Made by a program: the position numbers and the translations under genes | From: Acinetobacter sp. GSS19 | GTDB taxonomy: Bacteria > Pseudomonadota > Gammaproteobacteria > Pseudomonadales > Moraxellaceae | Assembly: GCF_028621895.1 (NCBI RefSeq) | Contig: NZ_CP117520.1 | Location: 1,550,001 to 1,614,000, forward strand | Reading direction: 5' to 3' | DNA length: 64,000 nt | The notes under the pieces: model-generated | What the model was told of the DNA's origin: nothing | Database searches by the model: none | The model's input: only the letters and a program-made list of their open reading frames with translations | Shown: piece after piece, positions 1 to 8,444 of the stretch | How positions within the stretch are numbered: position 1 is the first letter of the stretch | Layout: each line of letters begins with the position of its first letter

Positions 1-652
1 CAGCGATACCGGTATGCAACGAGCCAGTGACCGGATCTTCAGGAATCCCCTGATGCGGAGCAAAATAACGGCTGACACAGTCATAAGCAGCCCGGCCAGG
101 TGCAGTGACAGCTACACTGCGTGCATAGTCTTGGCCAATCTGTTCGATCAAGCGCATGTCCGGCTGTAGCTGTTCTACGGTTTCGGCATCCTCACACAAC
201 ACAATAAAGGCCTGACTGTTTGTATACACTTCAACGAGATGATCCAGTCCCAGCGCTTGCGTCAAGGCTTTGGGATAATCTTCCACACGATACGGCATAC
301 GTACCGGAAAATTCATCTGGATCTTGCCGTCCTGCACTTGCGTAATATGAAACACGCCCAAGTCAGCCACATGAAAATGGATCTGAGACACAGTGGTATA
401 GTCTTGAAACAGTACAAAACTGCTGGCCAAAGTGGCATGCCCACAAAAATCGACTTCATTGGTCGGTGTGAACCAGCGAATGGCATAGTTTTCAGCATCA
501 ATGATTTTGACAAAAGCCGTTTCGGAAAGGTTATTTTCCATCGCAATGTTCTGCATCAAAGATTCGTCCAGCCATTCTGGCGTGATCAACACGGCGGCAG
601 GATTGCCCTGAAACAGATTGCGGGTAAACGCATCAACCTGATACATCTTCAT
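1..652 (-). CDS. PhzF-family isomerase/epimerase-like protein (3' end cut by window edge)
   Basis: The reverse-strand reading frame from the ATG at 652 is open to the window edge and gives about 217 residues starting MKMYQVDAFTRNLFQGNPAA. The family is the phenazine-biosynthesis PhzF fold (diaminopimelate-epimerase-like), recognisable from the N-terminal VDAFT and GNPAAV, NNLSETAFV, the WFTPTNEVDFCGHATL segment and, near the cut, the DPVTGS motif. Complete members are usually 260-300 residues, so about 50-80 residues lie outside the window. A second in-frame ATG lies two codons in. The substrate of most chromosomal PhzF homologues is unknown, and nothing nearby points to phenazines. It is divergent from the flavin reductase gene at 783. 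Confidence 0.85.
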   Translation of the reverse strand, partial: MKMYQVDAFTRNLFQGNPAAVLITPEWLDESLMQNIAMENNLSETAFVKIIDAENYAIRWFTPTNEVDFCGHATLASSFVLFQDYTTVSQIHFHVADLGVFHITQVQDGKIQMNFPVRMPYRVEDYPKALTQALGLDHLVEVYTNSQAFIVLCEDAETVEQLQPDMRLIEQIGQDYARSVAVTAPGRAAYDCVSRYFAPHQGIPEDPVTGSLHTGIA

Positions 653-782
653 ATGACTGTTCTCTCTTCATGTTCATGCCGTTCTATCCCAACGGAGCAT
701 CGGGTTTTCGCCTATGCTAGGCAGCAGGATTGGGCTTCTTTTATAATACAAAACATGACATTTTCCAGAAGAATGAATCGTT

Positions 783-1373
783 ATGTTTGCCCATCTACAG
801 CCGGTTGAACTCGAAAAATCATATCGTTTAATCAATCACGGACCGACTGTTCTTGTGTCTGCACAGTATCAGGATGAACGTGATGTAATGGCAGCATCTT
901 GGGCCTGTGCCGTCGAATTTTCTCCAGCCAAAGTCAGCGTGGTACTGGATAAAAGCTGCAAAACCCGCAGCCTGATTGAACAGTCCGGTTACTTTGCCTT
1001 GCAAGTAGCGACCTTAAAACAGCTGGAGATACTGTACCATTTGGGAACGCACAGCTTGTATGATCTTCCCGACAAACTCAAGCAGAGTGGAGTCCGTTTA
1101 TTCCAGTTTGAAGGCTTCGAGCACATTCCAGTCGTGCAGGATTGCTCGGCTTGGCTGTTATGTCAACTGATTCCTGAACCGCACAACCAGCAAAACCACG
1201 ATCTGTTTATGGGTCGTGTGGTGGCAGCTTTTGCGGATGACCGGGTGTTCCATCATGGACACTGGCATTTTCAGGATGCCGCGCCGGAATGGCGCAGCCT
1301 GCATCATGTCGCGGGTGGACATTTTTATACGATTGGTGAACCTGTCAGCGCCAAAAATGCAGTCACACGCTGA
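783..1373 (+). CDS. flavin reductase family protein
   Basis: The 196-residue product has the flavin-reductase-like FMN-binding split-barrel pattern: an N-terminal segment with NHGPTVLVSAQYQDERDVMA, then AASWACAVEFSPAKVSVVL, then a CKTRSLIEQSGYFALQV strand-helix unit. Members bind FMN and pass electrons from NAD(P)H, often to a partner monooxygenase. No oxygenase partner is adjacent, so the role is open. No signal peptide or membrane segment is seen. The gene converges on icd, with a shared bidirectional hairpin between them. Confidence 0.8.
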   Translation: MFAHLQPVELEKSYRLINHGPTVLVSAQYQDERDVMAASWACAVEFSPAKVSVVLDKSCKTRSLIEQSGYFALQVATLKQLEILYHLGTHSLYDLPDKLKQSGVRLFQFEGFEHIPVVQDCSAWLLCQLIPEPHNQQNHDLFMGRVVAAFADDRVFHHGHWHFQDAAPEWRSLHHVAGGHFYTIGEPVSAKNAVTR

Positions 1374-1385
1374 TCTCTCAAAGAC

Positions 1386-1410
1386 AAAACCCACGGTCAA
1401 CGCGGGTTTT
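1386..1410. terminator. bidirectional terminator between flavin reductase gene and icd
   Basis: AAAACCC pairs with GGGTTTT around a short inner CG stem, giving a hairpin with A-tract and T-tract flanks. It can end transcription from both converging genes. Confidence 0.6.
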
Positions 1411-1432
1411 GACTGGATTACCAATGGGAACA

Positions 1433-2686
1433 TTATTCCATATTGTTGATAATCGCCTGGCCAAATTCGGAACAACGCAACAAGGTTGCATCTGGCATCA
1501 GACGTTCAAAGTCATAGGTCACGGTTTTTGCTGCAATCGCTCCCGATATCCCTTTGATGATCAAATCCGCTGCTTCGGTCCAGCCCATGTCACGCAGCAT
1601 CATTTCCGCAGACAGGATGATCGAACCCGGGTTGACCTTGTCCTGCCCCGCATATTTTGGTGCAGTACCGTGCGTGGCTTCATACATGGCGATAGCCCCG
1701 CCAATATTGGCACCGGGTGCAATCCCGATCCCGCCAACTTCAGCCGCGAGTGCATCGGAAATATAGTCACCGTTCAGGTTCAGTGTGGCAATCACTGAGT
1801 AATCCGCCGGACGCATCAGGATTTGCTGCAAAAAGGCATCTGCGATCACATCTTTAATGATAATGTCCTTGCCGGTTTTAGGATTTTTAATCTTGACCCA
1901 GGGACCACCATCAAGCAGCTCGCCACCAAAACGTTCCAGTGCGATTTCATAACCCCACTCTTTAAAGGCTCCTTCGGTGTACTTCATGATGTTGCCTTTG
2001 TGCACCAAGGTTACAGAAGGCTTGTCATTGTCGATTGCGAACTGGATGGCTTTACGCACCAGACGCTGCGTGCCTTCTTTCGAGACCGGCTTAATGCCAA
2101 TGCCGCAGTTCTCTTCAAAACGGATCTTGGTGACACCCATTTCTTCTTTTAAAAATTTGATGACTTTTTTCGCTTCTTCAGAATCCGCTTTCCATTCAAT
2201 CCCAGCATAGATATCTTCCGAGTTTTCACGGAAAATCACCATGTCGGTCAATTCGGGATGCTGCACCGGTGAAGGTACGCCCTCAAACCAGCGCACCGGA
2301 CGTACACAGACATAAAGATCCAATTCTTGACGCAACGCCACGTTCAGAGAACGGATCCCGCCACCGACTGGCGTGGTTAAAGGCCCCTTGATCGAAACCA
2401 CAAATTCACGCAGAGCCTCAAATGTTTCTTCCGGCATATAGCTGCCATAGATGGTATTTGCTTTTTCACCGCAATATACTTCCATCCATTCGATCGAACG
2501 TTTGCTACCATAGGCTTTCAACACGGCTGCATCGACAACAGCCTTCATTGCTGGTGTAATATCAACACCAATCCCATCGCCTTCAATGAACGGGATGATT
2601 GGATGGTTGGGTACATTAAGGGATAAGTCAGCGTTTACTGTAATTTTTTCACCGTCCGCTGGTACTACGATCTTCTGATAACCCAT
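1433..2686 (-). CDS. icd: NADP-dependent isocitrate dehydrogenase, dimeric type
   Basis: It oxidatively decarboxylates isocitrate to 2-oxoglutarate with NADP+ in the TCA cycle. The 417-residue product matches the E. coli Icd length (416). Visible motifs are [12 protein letters not shown] near the N-terminus, the [18 protein letters not shown] substrate loop carrying the serine that AceK phosphorylates in E. coli, and the family signature [18 protein letters not shown] chose the ATG at 2686 over an upstream in-frame ATG at 2704 because GGAGAAC sits at the right distance before it. A second, unrelated monomeric isocitrate dehydrogenase lies at the other end of the window. Confidence 0.97.
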   Translation of the reverse strand: MGYQKIVVPADGEKITVNADLSLNVPNHPIIPFIEGDGIGVDITPAMKAVVDAAVLKAYGSKRSIEWMEVYCGEKANTIYGSYMPEETFEALREFVVSIKGPLTTPVGGGIRSLNVALRQELDLYVCVRPVRWFEGVPSPVQHPELTDMVIFRENSEDIYAGIEWKADSEEAKKVIKFLKEEMGVTKIRFEENCGIGIKPVSKEGTQRLVRKAIQFAIDNDKPSVTLVHKGNIMKYTEGAFKEWGYEIALERFGGELLDGGPWVKIKNPKTGKDIIIKDVIADAFLQQILMRPADYSVIATLNLNGDYISDALAAEVGGIGIAPGANIGGAIAMYEATHGTAPKYAGQDKVNPGSIILSAEMMLRDMGWTEAADLIIKGISGAIAAKTVTYDFERLMPDATLLRCSEFGQAIINNME

Positions 2687-2885
2687 TGTGCAGGTTCTCC
2701 TCATGGCGCTGGCAAATTATAAATGTAGGCTTATTTTTAGGAATATACTTTTATCTTTTGTATACGCGTTTTATCTTAGAGCAAATGAATTCTTGAGGTG
2801 ATTTTTGTGGAAAATATGATCATTTTTCCAATGAATCCATCCTCGCTATTTACTTATTTTTTACAGACTAAAGTTGCAATTTTTC

Positions 2886-3671
2886 ATGAAAATCGTTCTA
2901 TTTAACAAGCCCTTCGACGTCATGTCGCAATTTCGTGAAGATGAAAAGCATTTGACGCTCTCGCATTTTATTCACGATCCTGACTTGCGTATTGCCGGTC
3001 GTCTGGATTTGGATTCAGAAGGATTAATGTTTTTAACGGATCACGGCGGACTGAATCAGTTTATTACCAATCCGGCCAGCAAAAAATACAAGACCTATCT
3101 GGCTCAGGTCGAAGGTGAAATTACCGAAGAAGCTCTTGAGCAGTTGCGCAAAGGGATTGAACTCAATGATGGTATGACCCTGCCTGCACGCGCGCACAAA
3201 GTGGATGAGCCGACCTGGTTATGGGAACGTCATCCACCTGTACGCTACCGTGCCAGCGTGCCAACCTCTTGGGTGGAAATCCAGATTTGTGAAGGTCGTA
3301 ACCGCCAAGTGCGCCGCATGACAGCTACTGTCGGCTTCCCGACTTTACGACTGATCCGCACCAAAATCGGTTCCATCGATTTGGTGCAAATGGGATTGCA
3401 ACCTGGTGAGCAGAAAGAAATTGAACCTCTACTTTACCCAGACTTTAAAGATGTGCCAGCAGAACAGCCCTATCGCTCGCGTTCTTACGTGAAAAAACCG
3501 GGCGGTACTGGTGGAAAACCACTGCATCAAAAGAAAACCAAAGAAGGTGAAAAGAAAAAACCATCTGGCACCAAGCGCATCTGGCAGATGGATGAAAGCG
3601 AAAAACCGCGTCGCAAGACCAACGGTACGACCCGTCCCAACACCAAAAGTCGCGGCCGTCGTCCTCGCTAA
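2886..3671 (+). CDS. rluE: 23S rRNA pseudouridine synthase, RluE-type
   Basis: RsuA/RluE-family enzyme, expected to make pseudouridine in 23S rRNA (U2457 in E. coli). The catalytic motif GRLDLDSEGL places the active aspartate at about residue 41; the later EGRNRQVRRMTATVGFPTLRLIR segment is also typical. An in-frame TTG 12 bases upstream is possible, but the ATG gives the usual MKIVLFNKPFDV start. No N-terminal S4 domain is present, as in RluE. The last 60 residues are a Lys/Arg/Pro-rich tail absent from the short E. coli protein and probably disordered or RNA-binding (inference). The stop lies only 9 bases from the stop of the converging kinase gene. Confidence 0.9.
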   Translation: MKIVLFNKPFDVMSQFREDEKHLTLSHFIHDPDLRIAGRLDLDSEGLMFLTDHGGLNQFITNPASKKYKTYLAQVEGEITEEALEQLRKGIELNDGMTLPARAHKVDEPTWLWERHPPVRYRASVPTSWVEIQICEGRNRQVRRMTATVGFPTLRLIRTKIGSIDLVQMGLQPGEQKEIEPLLYPDFKDVPAEQPYRSRSYVKKPGGTGGKPLHQKKTKEGEKKKPSGTKRIWQMDESEKPRRKTNGTTRPNTKSRGRRPR

Positions 3672-3680
3672 TCCTTTCGC

Positions 3681-5057
3681 TTACACCGTCTTGGGAAATG
3701 TTAAGCGAAATATCACACCTTGTGCTTGGTTCATCACGGTCGCCTGACCGTGATGTAACTGCATAATCGAAGCCACAATCGCCAGCCCTAAGCCTCCCGT
3801 CTGCGCTTTGCTGTGCCGACTACGATCCACCTGGTAAAAACGTTCAAAGAGATGCGCGAGATGGTTTTCCGGAATCGTAATGCCTTCGGTCAGCACCTCA
3901 ACGTGAATGTCTGTTTCACTCTGCTGTGCGCACAGCAGGATTTTTCCGCCCCATGGGCCATAATCAATGGCATTCATCAACAGGTTGGATAAGGCTCGCT
4001 TGAAAAGATCGGGATGGGCGCTGAGTTGTAAATCCGGGGTGATCTGGACATCAATCTGCATCTGACGCTCTTCAGCCAGAAAGGCAAAATACTCCACCAC
4101 CTCCGCAACCACGCTTGCGACATGAAACGGCACCCGCTCTAGCGGCACAGTGCTCTGTTCAGCACGCGCAATAAACAGCATGTTATCAATCATGTGTTTG
4201 AGGCGTTCATATTCTTCCAGATGCGAATCTAACAGCTGTTCCAGCTCCTGCGTTTGCCGCGGCTGCATCAGCATAATCTGAGTTTGTCCCATCAGGTTGT
4301 TCAAGGGGGTACGCAATTCATGGGCAATATCTTCGGAAAAACGCGCCAACTGTTCATAACTGGCCTGAATTTTTACCAGCATTTCGTTCATGGCCAGACG
4401 TAACTGTTCCACTTCCAATGTCGAACTGGCGATATCCAGCAGCTCACCACGTTCGGGATGATGAATCATTTGCGTTTGTAGCACCAGCGCATTCAGCGAG
4501 CGCAACAAATATTGCCCTGCCCAGCGTGCCAGTAATGTGGCCAAGACAGTACCCAACAGACTCAATAGTACCAGCCGACCCAAATAAGCATTCAGGATCT
4601 GATCGCCTTCATCCAGCTGTTTACCTGCCAACAGCAGATAGGGCTGTTGCTGGAATAACACGGTTTTATAGGCCAGCCGGGTCGTAGCATTGTGCGGTTG
4701 ATTATTCAGGTAAATGATTTCTGGACTTGTAGGCAAAGGTGGTAATTGAATTTGTAAGGGATTGATCGAGATCAGGGTCTGCTGTGCATTTCTCAGCATC
4801 AACAGATTATCTTCCTGCCCCAACATATTTTCATACAGTTCAGGATGCACAATTAAGATCTGGAAGCTTTGCTGGTCTTGTAAAAACAGCTCAATCCGTT
4901 CCAGTCGTGCTTTTAAAGCCTGATCCTGCTGTTCAGCCACGATGCGCTGCATCTGCTGGTAAGACAACACACCGATACAGCCAAACACCACACAGCAAAT
5001 CAGGCCAAAGATCCAGCTGAGCCGTGCAATTAAACTTAAATTTCGCCAAAACTTCAT
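3681..5057 (-). CDS. sensor histidine kinase of a copper/redox-type two-component system
   Basis: The 458-residue membrane kinase has a first membrane helix at about residues 13-33, a periplasmic sensor of about 120 residues, a second helix at about 157-180, HAMP, then HisKA with FSEDIAHELRTPLNN (His246). The N-box is NLLMNAIDYGPWGG and the G-box is GGLGLAIVASIMQLHHG. The layout is that of CusS/CopS/HprS kinases. It overlaps the upstream response-regulator gene by 4 bases (ATGA), so the two are translationally coupled. The signal is unknown. The exported hydroxyisourate hydrolase across the divergent promoter suggests an HprS-like redox or copper cue (inference from the E. coli hprRS-hiuH neighbourhood). 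Confidence 0.9.
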   Translation of the reverse strand: MKFWRNLSLIARLSWIFGLICCVVFGCIGVLSYQQMQRIVAEQQDQALKARLERIELFLQDQQSFQILIVHPELYENMLGQEDNLLMLRNAQQTLISINPLQIQLPPLPTSPEIIYLNNQPHNATTRLAYKTVLFQQQPYLLLAGKQLDEGDQILNAYLGRLVLLSLLGTVLATLLARWAGQYLLRSLNALVLQTQMIHHPERGELLDIASSTLEVEQLRLAMNEMLVKIQASYEQLARFSEDIAHELRTPLNNLMGQTQIMLMQPRQTQELEQLLDSHLEEYERLKHMIDNMLFIARAEQSTVPLERVPFHVASVVAEVVEYFAFLAEERQMQIDVQITPDLQLSAHPDLFKRALSNLLMNAIDYGPWGGKILLCAQQSETDIHVEVLTEGITIPENHLAHLFERFYQVDRSRHSKAQTGGLGLAIVASIMQLHHGQATVMNQAQGVIFRLTFPKTV

Positions 5058-5725
5058 GGCAATACATCCAGTTTATAGCCCAGACCGCGAATGGTATGAA
5101 TCAGTTTCGGCTGAAAATGGTCATCTATTTTGCCACGCAAACGGCGAATGGCGACATCCACCACATTGGTGTCGGTATCAAAATTAATATTCCAGACCGA
5201 TGAAGCGATTTGTGCTCGGGTCAGCACCTCACCACGATGCTGCATCAGCAACTGTAACAAGGCAAATTCTTTCTGGGTCAGCTCAATCTTGATTTGGTCA
5301 CGATGCACCGTATGTTGCACACGATGCAAACACAAATTTGCGACCTGATAGCTTTCGTTTTCCATCTGCCCACTACGGCGCAAAAGACTTTTAACCCGGG
5401 CCAACAATTCAATATACGAAAACGGTTTGACCAGATAATCATCCGCCCCTAGCTCCAGTCCTTTCACCCGATCCAGCACATGATCTTTTGCGGTCAGCAT
5501 CAGTACAGGCACTTTAGTAAAAGTTCTCAGGGTTCTAAGAACCTGCCAGCCATCTAGCTCAGGCAACATCACATCCAGAATCACCAGATCAAAATGGTAT
5601 TCTTTTAGGCAAAGCAAAGCGTGCACACCATCTTGCGCAAGCGAACAGAAATAACCGGACTCTGTTAAGCCTTTGGCCAGAAAACTGGCAATTTTGGCTT
5701 CATCTTCAACAATTAAAATATGCAT
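5054..5725 (-). CDS. OmpR-family response regulator, CusR/CopR/HprR-like
   Basis: The 223-residue regulator has a receiver domain with the acidic pair E7-D8, phospho-acceptor Asp51 in VILDVMLPELDGW and a KPF lysine loop. It is followed by an OmpR/PhoB winged helix that ends TIRGLGYKLDVLP. It is the first gene of a two-gene operon with the kinase. A TGACA-N4-TGTAAT box at 5760-5774 in the divergent promoter region matches the recognition pattern known for CopR/CusR-type regulators, which suggests control of itself and of the exported proteins on the other strand. Confidence 0.92.
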   Translation of the reverse strand: MHILIVEDEAKIASFLAKGLTESGYFCSLAQDGVHALLCLKEYHFDLVILDVMLPELDGWQVLRTLRTFTKVPVLMLTAKDHVLDRVKGLELGADDYLVKPFSYIELLARVKSLLRRSGQMENESYQVANLCLHRVQHTVHRDQIKIELTQKEFALLQLLMQHRGEVLTRAQIASSVWNINFDTDTNVVDVAIRRLRGKIDDHFQPKLIHTIRGLGYKLDVLP

Positions 5726-5759
5726 GTCGCTAGTCTAGCCTGTATCACCAGAAGAAAGA

Positions 5760-5774
5760 TGACAAAGCTGTAAT
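5760..5774. promoter_or_regulatory. putative CopR/CusR-type binding box
   Basis: TGACAAAGCTGTAAT fits the half-site arrangement TGACA-N4-TGTAAT reported for copper-responsive OmpR-family regulators. It sits between the response-regulator gene and the divergent GlcG/HbpS-like gene. A wider inverted repeat, AAGATGA at 5756-5762 and TCATCTT at 5782-5788, surrounds it. Regulation of both directions is inference. Confidence 0.6.
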
Positions 5775-5845
5775 CTGATTATCATCTTGCCGAGGCTTGA
5801 GAGAATTTAAGCTAGTCGCATCATTTTAGTTTATCTCAACGCATA

Positions 5846-6346
5846 ATGAAGAAATTACTTTTCAGCCTAGCCTTTTCTAGTGGCCTGTTAGCCCAAACCG
5901 TCTGGGCGACGCCGGCTACAGCCTATATTCTTGATTTAAAACTTTCCAATCAATTGGCACAGCAGGTTATGCAAACCTGCATTAAAAAAAGTAAACCTGC
6001 TGCGGTAGTAATTCTAGATCAGACTGGGCAGGTGTTGGCGAGCCAGCGACACGAAAGTGTTGGCCCGCATAATCTGATTGCAGCACAACGCAAGGCTTTC
6101 ACTGCCTATTCCACGAAAACCAGCACCTTGGATTTTATGCGTTCTGCTCAGAAAAATCCGGATGCCACCAACCTGAATACACTGCCTGAACTCCTGCTGC
6201 TTGGAGGTGGCGTCCCGCTTTTGTATAAAAACCAGCTGCTGGGTGCCGTAGGTGTCGCAGGTGCAGGCGGTTCGGTACAGGATCATGCCTGTGCACAACA
6301 TGCAGTTGGTCAAATGCTTAAAACCCTTGAGAACTCTCAACGCTAA
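5846..6346 (+). CDS. exported GlcG/HbpS-family protein
   Basis: The 166-residue protein starts with a clear signal peptide (MKKLLFSLAFSSGLLAQTVWA, likely cut after AWA) and is therefore periplasmic. The rest matches the GlcG/HbpS (DUF336) fold: AAVVILDQTGQVLASQRHE, AQRKAFTAYSTKTSTLDF and a glycine-rich LLGGGVPLLYKNQLLGAVGVAGAGG. Streptomyces HbpS binds haem and works with a two-component system under redox stress; most family members have no known ligand. It is 12 bases upstream of the hydroxyisourate hydrolase gene, so the two likely share a transcript, divergent from the two-component genes. Confidence 0.82.
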   Translation: MKKLLFSLAFSSGLLAQTVWATPATAYILDLKLSNQLAQQVMQTCIKKSKPAAVVILDQTGQVLASQRHESVGPHNLIAAQRKAFTAYSTKTSTLDFMRSAQKNPDATNLNTLPELLLLGGGVPLLYKNQLLGAVGVAGAGGSVQDHACAQHAVGQMLKTLENSQR

Positions 6347-6358
6347 AAAGGATACGTC

Positions 6359-6757
6359 ATGAAAAAATTACTGTTCGCAACCGCTAGTCTGTTTCTTTCC
6401 AGTTATACGCTGGCGCAGAATCCATTGAGTGTGCATGTGCTGAACCTGGAAAATGGCTTGCCTTCAGCTGAGGTAAAAGTGACCTTAGAAGAACAGCAAC
6501 AAGGCAAATGGGTACAGATTGCGCAGGCCACGACCAACGCACAGGGCCGGATTAGCGGGCTTTTCCCAGAAAATAAAACATTTGTCAAAGGACTGTATAA
6601 AGTGACCTTTAAAACCGGAGACTGGTTCCAACAACGTCAGCAAAAGACCTTCTTTCCAGAAGTTCCGGTCATTTTTACCGTGGATGGTTCAGTCAATCAC
6701 TACCATATTCCACTACTGCTCAGCCCTTATGGTTATTCAACCTATCGGGGCAATTAA
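6359..6757 (+). CDS. uraH: exported 5-hydroxyisourate hydrolase (transthyretin-like)
   Basis: The 132-residue protein begins with a signal peptide ending near SYTLAQ, so it acts in the periplasm. The catalytic residues of hydroxyisourate hydrolases are in place: His in LSVHVLNLENGLPS, Arg in NAQGRISGLF and His in NHYHIPLLLSPYGYSTYRG. The family normally ends YRGS; here it ends YRGN. The reaction is hydrolysis of 5-hydroxyisourate in urate breakdown, but no other urate genes lie nearby. In E. coli the homologue sits beside the hprRS two-component genes, as here. The start is fixed by AAGGA upstream. Confidence 0.88.
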   Translation: MKKLLFATASLFLSSYTLAQNPLSVHVLNLENGLPSAEVKVTLEEQQQGKWVQIAQATTNAQGRISGLFPENKTFVKGLYKVTFKTGDWFQQRQQKTFFPEVPVIFTVDGSVNHYHIPLLLSPYGYSTYRGN

Positions 6758-6771
6758 TCTTGTCTAAACTC

Positions 6772-6798
6772 AGAAGGCCCGCAACTGGGCTTTCTTTT
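6772..6798 (+). terminator. terminator after the exported pair
   Basis: AGAAGGCCC and GGGCTTTCT form a 9-pair stem (one G-T) around GCAACT, followed by TTT. Confidence 0.65.
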
Positions 6799-6884
6799 AT
6801 CTTGCCATTTCGGATCTATAATGCTATTTATGATTCAAATTATAATTAATTTAAAATAAAACGTATCTAAAAAGGAGTTTTGCT

Positions 6885-7277
6885 ATGGATCAGCCCGTCA
6901 ACCAGATGTTTAATCAGGACATGTTAATGCAGCAATTGGGAGCCCATCTGGTTTCACATCAACACAATACGGCGCAAGTTGAACTGAAAGTGACTGAACA
7001 GCATTTACAGGGCCATCAAACCTGTCATGGCGCAGTCATTTTTGCACTAGCGGATGCGGCTTTTGCAATTGCCTGTAATAGTGGTGAACATCCGGCGGTC
7101 GGCCAGCATTGCAGTATTAATTATTTAAAACCCGGCTTATTGGGCGATACCTTAACCGCGAAAGCTGAACATAAAGCCAGTAGTGGCCGTAGTGGAATTT
7201 ATGACATTACCATCAGCAATCAGAAACAGCAGGTTGTTGCTGAGTTTCGTGGAACTTCGCGTTTGATTGTTAAGTAA
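6885..7277 (+). CDS. paaI: PaaI-type hotdog-fold acyl-CoA thioesterase
   Basis: The 130-residue hotdog protein has the PaaI core: CHGAVIFALADAAFAIACNS, then GQHCSINYLKPGLLGDTLTAKAE. Family enzymes hydrolyse hydroxyphenylacetyl-CoA and related thioesters in phenylacetate breakdown. No other paa gene is in the window, so it is a stand-alone copy and the substrate is inferred. AAGGAG lies 8 bases before the ATG. Confidence 0.85.
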   Translation: MDQPVNQMFNQDMLMQQLGAHLVSHQHNTAQVELKVTEQHLQGHQTCHGAVIFALADAAFAIACNSGEHPAVGQHCSINYLKPGLLGDTLTAKAEHKASSGRSGIYDITISNQKQQVVAEFRGTSRLIVK

Positions 7278-7295
7278 TCGTTATTTTGTTTTTTT

Positions 7296-7318
7296 AAAGC
7301 TCATGAAAGTGGGCTTTT
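7296..7318. terminator. bidirectional terminator overlapping the DUF2971 stop
   Basis: AAAGCTCA and TGGGCTTT form an 8-pair stem, with T-rich tracts on both sides. The stop codon of the reverse-strand DUF2971 gene lies inside the hairpin. Confidence 0.6.
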
Positions 7319-8365
7319 CTCATTTAAACCCAATCTCCTATACACGTTATCTATTTCATCTAAATTGAAATATATTTTAATTGGGATAATATCCTCCTTA
7401 TTCTTATAAAAACTTGCAAATATTATCGGCTCATTTCTTATTTCAGATTGATATGTAGATATCGCTATAGAATTTAAATAATCGAAGTAAGGATCTCGTC
7501 TAATAATTTCGGCAACTTTGTCGAAATAATCTGACGAAACATCCCAAGCATAACCATTATAATCAATACACGATTTATCGATGAATTTTAAAGTGTCTTT
7601 ATATTTAGTTCCGTCCTTATATAAATCCTCAATCTCAATGCAGTTAAACCTATAACTATTAGGTTCAAGTTCGATTTGGTAATACTTGATTCCTCTGCCT
7701 TGCAATTCTTCCATCACTTGTTCTTGACATACTTTTGCAGCAGTCTCAGGAAGTTCCTCATTTTGAGATGACAAATCTTGTATAGTCTTAGGCATGCGCA
7801 AACCGAAATAAATTGCTTTTACTGCTCGAAAGTCATACTGTACTCTTCCATAATTATCCGTAACAATTCTAATTTCTTGTTCGTGTGCCCAGCTTGTTGA
7901 TTTAGTACCTGACGTATACTGAAGTAATTTTTGAAAACTCTTATTATCATTATTAAGAAGTTTTTTTAAATCCAATTTTGGGGCAACATCTTGATACATA
8001 ACATCAAGTGATATACTAGAGGATGTCCACTCCATTAGTTTTTCTAAATCATATTCAATACAAAAACCTGCATGAGAATCTGCATAATAGGCCCAAAGCA
8101 ACTCATGCATAGCTGTTTTACTCAATGAATAAATGCCAACTTTTTCACGGATCTTATTACAAAGGTTATTCACACAATCTTTTAAATTAGCAACATCTTG
8201 AGCATATGTTTTTTCTAATAATTCGATTTGGTGATGAATCTGATCCTCTAAGAATAAATTTTCAAAGGGATCATTTAATCTGGATGGATGCGGAGCATAA
8301 AAATAATCATCTTTCAAAGAATTTAAATCACGCTGTGTACCATATCTATATTTGTATACTTTCAT
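7301..8365 (-). CDS. DUF2971-domain protein, probably acquired
   Basis: The 354-residue protein starts MKVYKYRYGTQRDLNSLKDD and carries the DUF2971 pattern: YFYAPHPSRLNDPFEN near the N-terminus, MHELLWAYYADSHAGFCIEYD, and SWAHEQEIRIVTDNYG. The biochemical function of this family is unknown; it is scattered across bacteria and often sits in variable or defence-rich regions. There is no signal peptide or membrane helix. The gene is visibly richer in A and T than both neighbours and is boxed in by hairpin terminators on each side, which suggests a single-gene insertion (inference). No recombinase or repeat marks the boundaries. Confidence 0.8.
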   Translation of the reverse strand: MKVYKYRYGTQRDLNSLKDDYFYAPHPSRLNDPFENLFLEDQIHHQIELLEKTYAQDVANLKDCVNNLCNKIREKVGIYSLSKTAMHELLWAYYADSHAGFCIEYDLEKLMEWTSSSISLDVMYQDVAPKLDLKKLLNNDNKSFQKLLQYTSGTKSTSWAHEQEIRIVTDNYGRVQYDFRAVKAIYFGLRMPKTIQDLSSQNEELPETAAKVCQEQVMEELQGRGIKYYQIELEPNSYRFNCIEIEDLYKDGTKYKDTLKFIDKSCIDYNGYAWDVSSDYFDKVAEIIRRDPYFDYLNSIAISTYQSEIRNEPIIFASFYKNKEDIIPIKIYFNLDEIDNVYRRLGLNEKSPLS

Positions 8366-8393
8366 ACTTTACTAACTTTTTTCTGTTTATAAC

Positions 8394-8424
8394 AAAAAAC
8401 CGATGTCTTTAACATCGGTTTTTT
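8394..8424 (-). terminator. strong terminator after the M61 peptidase gene
   Basis: AAAAAACCGATGT and ACATCGGTTTTTT form a 13-pair perfect stem around a 5-base loop. It lies just downstream of the peptidase stop and just upstream of the DUF2971 start. Confidence 0.85.
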
Positions 8425-8444
8425 CACTTTAATCTGGTAATAAA

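Noticed and set aside
239..808. Long + strand open frame across the start of the window
   Set aside because: It runs antisense to the PhzF-family gene and has unlikely composition; it is a shadow frame.
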